Assembly (NCBI RefSeq): GCF_001949145.1
Contig: NW_019091448.1
Span: 433,594 to 497,593 of the forward strand
Reading direction: 5' to 3'
DNA: 64,000 nucleotides
Source of the DNA: Acanthaster planci
Taxonomy: Eukaryota; Echinodermata; Asteroidea; Valvatida; Acanthasteridae
The notes beneath the pieces are model-generated. The model made no database searches. It worked only from the letters and a program-made list of their open reading frames with translations, and was not told the DNA's origin. The number at the start of each line of letters is the position of its first letter. Position 1 is the stretch's first letter. Of the stretch, positions 58,441-64,000 are shown one piece after another. The position numbers and the translations under genes are program-made.

Positions 58441-61269
58441 TTGTGCCAGGTTGATATGGCTGGATCCATGTTATCCTTTTCAGACAAATCCAGATCACGA
58501 TCCGATCAGTAATCCATCACTGGTTCACTGGCATGAGAAACTGCCTAATGGGTGGAGGGGACCAGCATTGAGAAAACTGATCAAGATCTAAGCCCGTGTG
58601 AAACAAAAAGACCCACAGACTTTATTCACGAGTCGGCCACATTGAATTGACAGCTAGGTTAAGTTTCCAGTTTGGGAAACCTTAGAGTTAAAATGAGGGC
58701 AGCGAAGTAAAAGTTCTTTACACATTAATGCCAGTTCATACTGATTAGATAATTCAAAATTTGTGATTAATTATGTTTGCAGCCACATCTAAAACAAGGA
58801 AAGTGAGGCTTGGAACTCCAAATTGTCCAGCGCAACCCTACTTAACAGATCACATTTAATCATTTACATTTAGGGAACATGAACAAATGTGGCTTCTCTG
58901 TGAATGAAGTCTGTGGCAGGGAAGGGAAGGGGCAGTTTGTGTGACATTCACCCTCAGCGGTTTATTCAGCTCATCCATACAAAGTATCCGCTGTTTTCAT
59001 GTTTTTAAAGGGTCTTTCTGCAAATTTCTACTCCTTGAATATAAGCCTATATTCCATTTTGGGGGCTTTTATTGTCTTTGAAAAGTGCACTTTTTAAAAA
59101 TGATTCAAATTTTCTAAACTTATCCTAACAAATAAGAGCGCTGATGCTGTGATATTATCATGGTTTGGGGGATATTCCGTTTGAATTGCGAACCTCAAAC
59201 CTGCTCACTGAAAATGTTGATAAGAGAGCTTTGCTCACATACCTACCCTCCTGAATAGAAAAAACAATGAAGCAGCAAAAGCAAACCAAATTTACAACAG
59301 CAAAAACATCCAAAACTCTAAGAAAATCTAGTGCTGAAATTGCTTTACCGCTGCGGTTTCTGCCTTGGATGACAACACACTTTTGCTCATAAATATACAA
59401 ATTGTATTGGCATAAATATGAAAAAGTCACCAAATACCCTTGAAACTGAAAAAGCAGATATTGGAAATTGGGTTATACAGACACAAAGGAGCACTTACAA
59501 GAACTGCATGACAAAAATTACATTGCAAGGGCACTTGAGTATTAAATACCATCCATCCTACTGTCGACTCATTGATTCCTGCCCTATCCGGTTCGTGAGT
59601 GTGAGGTCACTTCTGTTTAAACCATGCCCTCCGCACGGAGAGTTACATGGAACCATGGAACCAGAAGTTAACGCACAACTTCATTGTTTGTCCAACAGGA
59701 GCCGGCAATCAGTGGTGTGTCCGCGTGCATAAGAACCTGATGAACAATATTTTGCTACTGTCTCTTGCAACAATACCATATATGCACAGCCAGTGTCAGT
59801 GTTGTATGTTTGTGGATTTCATAACTGGATAATCTTATACATGCATTTTCAATCTCTCTGGAGGATAACTTGTGTTTTTGTGGAGAATTTGCCTCTGTCT
59901 GATGTTAATCATTAATGATATAAGTATACAAAACATGATTTTAGGGTGCGTAGTTTATATTAGCTACCTGAGGTATTGGAAGTTGACAGATTAGTTTCAG
60001 AGGCAAAGCATTGGGAACTGGTTTGTAAACTTCTAATCCGAAGGGATAACGACCCTCTGCCCAAACTAAACCATGTTATATTTGTTTTACCATAGCTCTT
60101 ACTTATTAATATTTCACATTCATGTGGGGCTAGCTTGATTGCACAGGCTCACTACCCACGAGCAACAGCTGCACAATTTCCTCATGGATGTTGAATGAAC
60201 CACTGAGAATTTCACCCTCAATCATGAATATGCGTGAGGTTTTTGTAAGTTGTACTGTAAAGTCAGTGTTGTCTGTCAACGCATCATACTCACCGGGAGG
60301 TCATGGCTCAGATGAGCCAAGTAAGCTTGTAGAGATTGTTTGCACATCTTTCTTGGTTTCTTGGCATTTGATGTTTGTAATACGCAGACTTTACCAGAAC
60401 ATAAATTTTATACATTTGTGAAGAATGCATAAAAGGTGGACTGCATGTTCCTTGCTCTAGTTTGATAAGTCCATCTTTAGATGTGGTAATTGGTATTTAA
60501 TTGCTTACACGTGTACATTGCTATGGAGCCAGTGGTGGCCCACGGTCCACTGCACACCATAGGAAAGTACACATGTAAACAATGTGGGGGCCTGATCAGT
60601 ACAGAGGTCTATTGTCATATAAAATGGGGAATCTAGTCAGCAGTTGTCTGTGCATATATCCAAGAAGTGCTCAAATATGGATCTACATACTGAGCTTCTC
60701 CACCATTACACCATAGCTCAATGTACTTGTCTGTATTTCCTCATCTAGGGTTGCAACTACACGTGCCTGTTGTACCAATCTGCTACACCTGTAGATTGAT
60801 TCCTGAAAATAGAATGTTTAAGTGCAGAAGCAAGGGCAACTCATCTGAGCATTTATGTACAAGATTCCACTGGTCTTTCTTTCCAAAAGCACTATTGTAA
60901 ATGGGTTTCGCAATACTGTAACATCCATCTGGCATTATGTATAACACTAGGGATACTGACATAAACACACTCTGCCAGTCACTCATGACCTTTGTACCGA
61001 AACTATCACTAAATGGCGGAGTATATTGAAACGTATATGTGCATGTAATGTTCAACTGAGTTGAGTCGACCCCACATGAGCAGCGCCTCTGTGAACAAGT
61101 AAAGTTTAAAGAATTGCTTAATACATGTATATGCTTATGTTTACCGTTGTTGAAAGAGGAAAGCTTTAGAAGTTGATTTTATCTGAAACTGCTAGCAACC
61201 ATACATTCCTCAGCTTGAAAAGAAAAAGAATCTTATCTGATTTCAAAGTCTCCAGACTGGTTCCACATA
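58441..61269. other. CHP1 3' UTR and downstream stretch without a supportable gene
   Basis: No canonical AATAAA was noted close behind the CHP1 stop. Repeat G copy 2 lies at 59325-59530. Small open frames at 59418-59832 and 60188-60421 have no recognisable motif or splice support. Confidence 0.4.
59325..59530 (+). repeat. Dispersed repeat G, copy 2
   Basis: Partner of 32275-32490, in the same orientation, with the shared ordered blocks listed there. Confidence 0.6.
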
Positions 61270-61538
61270 CACTACTCAAAAAAAAGTTAAGGACCACATT
61301 TATTTTGTGTATACTTTTGAATGAGATATTTTACTGCTGAAAATGTGCATTTGATATTTTGAAAAATTTTTCTATTTTGTATGGTAATGAGAATAACATC
61401 TAGACAAACAAACAAACAAACAGTAATGCCTTTGCGCAAAATTGCAAAAAAGCCAAAAGTGAAAGAACTAGACCCCACTCATTGCTTGGAAAAAAACAAG
61501 TTAAGAAAAAAGTGGTCCTTGACTTTTTTTGAGTAGTA
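61270..61538. mobile_element. Mariner-type MITE with TA target site
   Basis: Terminal repeats CACTACTCAAAAAAAAGTTA (left) and the inverse GACTTTTTTTGAGTAGTA (right), extended by 'aggaccac/gtggtcct', are flanked by TA on both sides (61268-61269 and 61539-61540). At 269 bp it has no transposase, so it is a non-autonomous mariner-like element. An ACAA microsatellite (61404-61421) lies inside. The inner motif 'aatgcctttgcgcaaaattg' recurs in similar form near 63270. Confidence 0.75.
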
Positions 61539-61540
61539 TA

Positions 61541-63736
61541 CATGGGCATATTGGGTTGAATAATCTGGGATGTGACATTGAAGTGAGTTTTTCATTCAGT
61601 TTGTTTTACATTGTGTTATGAATTTATAATTGGTTATAAATGGCCAAATTAAAAATTTACTGCACATTGTAAATTTCCCTCAAGAGACATATTAGAAATC
61701 GTTCATAACTTAGTTCCCAGAAGACCCAACAAGAAAAAAAAGATGCCATGCTGGGCTTATTAGAAATGAAAAAGCACAAAGATGAATTATATACTAACAC
61801 CTTTGTTTTTAGAATAAATTTAATAATTTTTATTAAAATGAATATATTTTGTATTAACAAGTGCATATAATGGAAAGATTGCCTGTGTAAAAATAAATGT
61901 AATTGAAAATACGTTGTAGTACATCTACATGAAAGTATTTTGCCGTCTTTCGTGCATCTTATTAATTTGTTATTTGTGGCCATAATGTGTGTTCTTGTTG
62001 CCTTCTTTTTATCTGAAACATTTCATTTTAACTACATGCAGGGGAGACTCTAAAACCAGTAAAAACGACACCAGGAAAACCCCCGAACACTTTGGTCAAA
62101 GATTGTTCCAGGATTTTGTATTTTTTGGAAAACTTTAGATGACTTCCAGTCAACTCTTATCATTCATTTCATTGTCAAACATTTTTATTTGTTCAAGATT
62201 TCTGTTTGTCGGTAAACGAGGATAGACCAAGCAAACAAACTGAAAAGAGGCATATGGAGTTGATGTAAACATCACTGATACTCATAGATACATGTCATTT
62301 ATCAGGCCAAAATTGCCATAATTAGTTTTGACAAAAAAATATTAAAAGTTTAAGCCCTTTTTTCCTAAGCGTTTTCGGACTCTTAATTCAGTGTTCAGAG
62401 AACTTTTCAAATTGTTTTAAATCCATGGCACCTACATATTGCTAAAATGAAAAAGTAGTCTTTTCAAGAGAAGTTTTCACATGTCATTTCTTCGTGAAAT
62501 ATTTAAGTGTGGGGGGGGGCAAATTTCTCTCGACAGAAATTATTTCCATATATTATCAATCTTTGAAAAATACTGTGAGCAGGGCTCTAAGCTGGACCGA
62601 GAGAGGGTGCAAGTTTCCTAGAAATAGAGGCTGCTTTGGTATAGTAGTAACGGCATATCACTGGTTCACGAACGACTATAAAATGCAAGCGTTGCAACGC
62701 TCACATCAGTACCGACACTGAACATGAGTACCCAACCAACATGACATTTTTCAACTGATGAGGGGGTGGTCCTGCTCAGGGCGGTAAAGGTGTCTTGCTC
62801 AGTCATCCACCTTCCTATAGGATAATAGAAAAGTAATCAACCATAATGCAAAGCATGTTTCTGCGGTTGTGACGTATTTCCATCTGAAAAAAAGGTAGAG
62901 GATTTTCAGTCACATGGTTTTTAACGGTCAGTGTTCAATTTACACGGACGTGTGTGGAAATAATGACCGCACTGTATATGATGTAACATTCTGGCATACA
63001 TGAAATAATACCCAGATTCAGAAATGCACACGCCTCCACGGACATGGTACGCTTTCCGAAATGTCTTTGCCTGCCATATTTTACTATTGGGTCACGTGAA
63101 ATTCCTCCATAGCGCATTTGCCATTCCCAGTGGCCTGTAGGCCAGTGAGTGGTTGTGGAGGAGTTCAGAAATTTGTCCAACCATAAGTAAAAGTATTATG
63201 AAAGGCAAGTAATTGTCTGGGCGATCTAAAGCGATTCTACTGAATGCTATCAGTTGGAATAAAAAAGAAGAATGCCTTTTTCGCAAAATTGCGAAAAAGC
63301 TAAAAATGGTCAAATGTCAGGTATGCGGAAGGTAGAGGTATACCCTCATAATTGAGCAAATAGCACAAGAGGACACACACCCACCGGACCATCGATAACT
63401 CTAGGTGCACATTTCATATTTACAATGGATCGGTTATTGGTTTTGCAATTCACGGTTGCCTAAAAGAATTTGTCAGTCGGGTTAGGGGCTCAAATTGAAC
63501 TCCAGTACGATATCGATATCTCTAATGTATAAAAATTCCAATTAAACTGATCGCTGAATATCACACAATCTAACAGCAAAATATATATATATACGTTTAT
63601 CGGCAGCGTTTTTAACGTTAAATGTTGCTCTCCTAGTATTTTAACCACAATGCATCATCGATCGTCAACCAGCTGCCTGCATAAACAATTTGATGTCGAC
63701 TAAAACCTCCCTCGGAAAACCGTTCCCCAAGGCAGA
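61541..63736. other. Non-genic stretch with repeat remnants
   Basis: Holds family A copy 5 (62578-62790), an eight- to nine-base poly-G run near 62511, a TA microsatellite near 63582 and a fragment related to the mariner MITE interior near 63268-63305. No gene is supported. Confidence 0.4.
62578..62790 (+). repeat. Dispersed repeat family A, copy 5
   Basis: 'gctggaccgagagagggtgc', 'aagtttcctag', 'gaggctgctttggt', 'cactggttcacgaacgacta', 'ccaaccaacatga' and 'gatgagggggtggtcctgct' preserve the full family order in the same orientation as copy 1. Confidence 0.7.
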
Positions 63737-63750
63737 TGCGCATGCGCGCA
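63737..63750. promoter_or_regulatory. NRF1-type palindromic motif in a CpG-rich patch
   Basis: TGCGCATGCGCGCA contains the NRF1 consensus TGCGCATGCGC and sits in a local CpG-rich patch ('acgcggctgagtgtacacggcgtcac'). Such sites often mark housekeeping promoters. A gene might start near or beyond the right edge of the window, but none is visible inside it. Confidence 0.35.
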
Positions 63751-64000
63751 AGACGCGGCTGAGTGTACACGGCGTCACTCACTGGCCCCCTTTGCTGGGA
63801 TGTTAGCAAACAAGTTCACTTGTCCTTTCCCACACTGCAGATTACAGACACACTTTTGACAAAAGACTATTAATAGTTTCAGGTTGCCTTTACTCTGCCC
63901 TAACGCAAACTTTTAGGGTCCATAGTCATCTTAGATGCTTCTTAAATATGACTTTTTAGCTGATCGAAATTAAATGCTTGTTAATTATCAACGATCATTA

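Overview
This window is eukaryotic genomic DNA. It has large AT-rich introns and intergenic spaces, GT-AG splice sites, many MITE-like inverted repeats and SINE-like pieces, and two single-N scaffold gaps. The palindromic words AGGCCT and ACATGT recur throughout. Together with an NLR of the type expanded in marine deuterostomes, this suggests a marine invertebrate deuterostome, most likely an echinoderm; this placement is inference.

Four protein-coding loci are supported. (1) At 7.1-7.85 kb is an intact single-exon gene for a secreted C-type-lectin-domain plus PAN/apple-like protein. A broken tandem copy follows at 9.6-10.6 kb; it lost the lectin domain and was then split by a hAT-like element. 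(2) At 12.8-22.4 kb is a multi-exon NLR gene. A phase-consistent chain of eight exons encodes two ubiquitin-like (UBL) domains, linkers, a NACHT ATPase and ribonuclease-inhibitor-type LRRs. This UBL-UBL-NACHT-LRR layout is the most interesting object in the window, because it replaces the usual CARD/PYD/DEATH effector region with an ISG15/OASL-like tandem UBL. (3) On the minus strand at 36.0-37.5 kb is an uncharacterised disordered, serine-rich basic protein of about 474 residues. (4) At 51.6-58.4 kb is a complete five-coding-exon orthologue of calcineurin B homologous protein 1 (CHP1). Its first intron carries palindromic repeats and an N-flanked duplicated block that may be an assembly artefact.

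Layout: 0-7 kb is repeats with no gene; 7-22.4 kb is a small immune-type neighbourhood (lectin, lectin pseudogene, NLR); 22.4-36 kb shows no supportable gene; 36-38 kb is the minus-strand gene with an ETS-like promoter motif; 38-51 kb is repeats and mariner-like remnants; 51.6-58.4 kb is CHP1; 58.4-64 kb is repeats, with an NRF1-type motif near the right edge. The lectin and NLR may both serve pathogen sensing, but nothing in the sequence links them beyond adjacency. No rRNA, functional tRNA, CRISPR array or intact transposase was seen.
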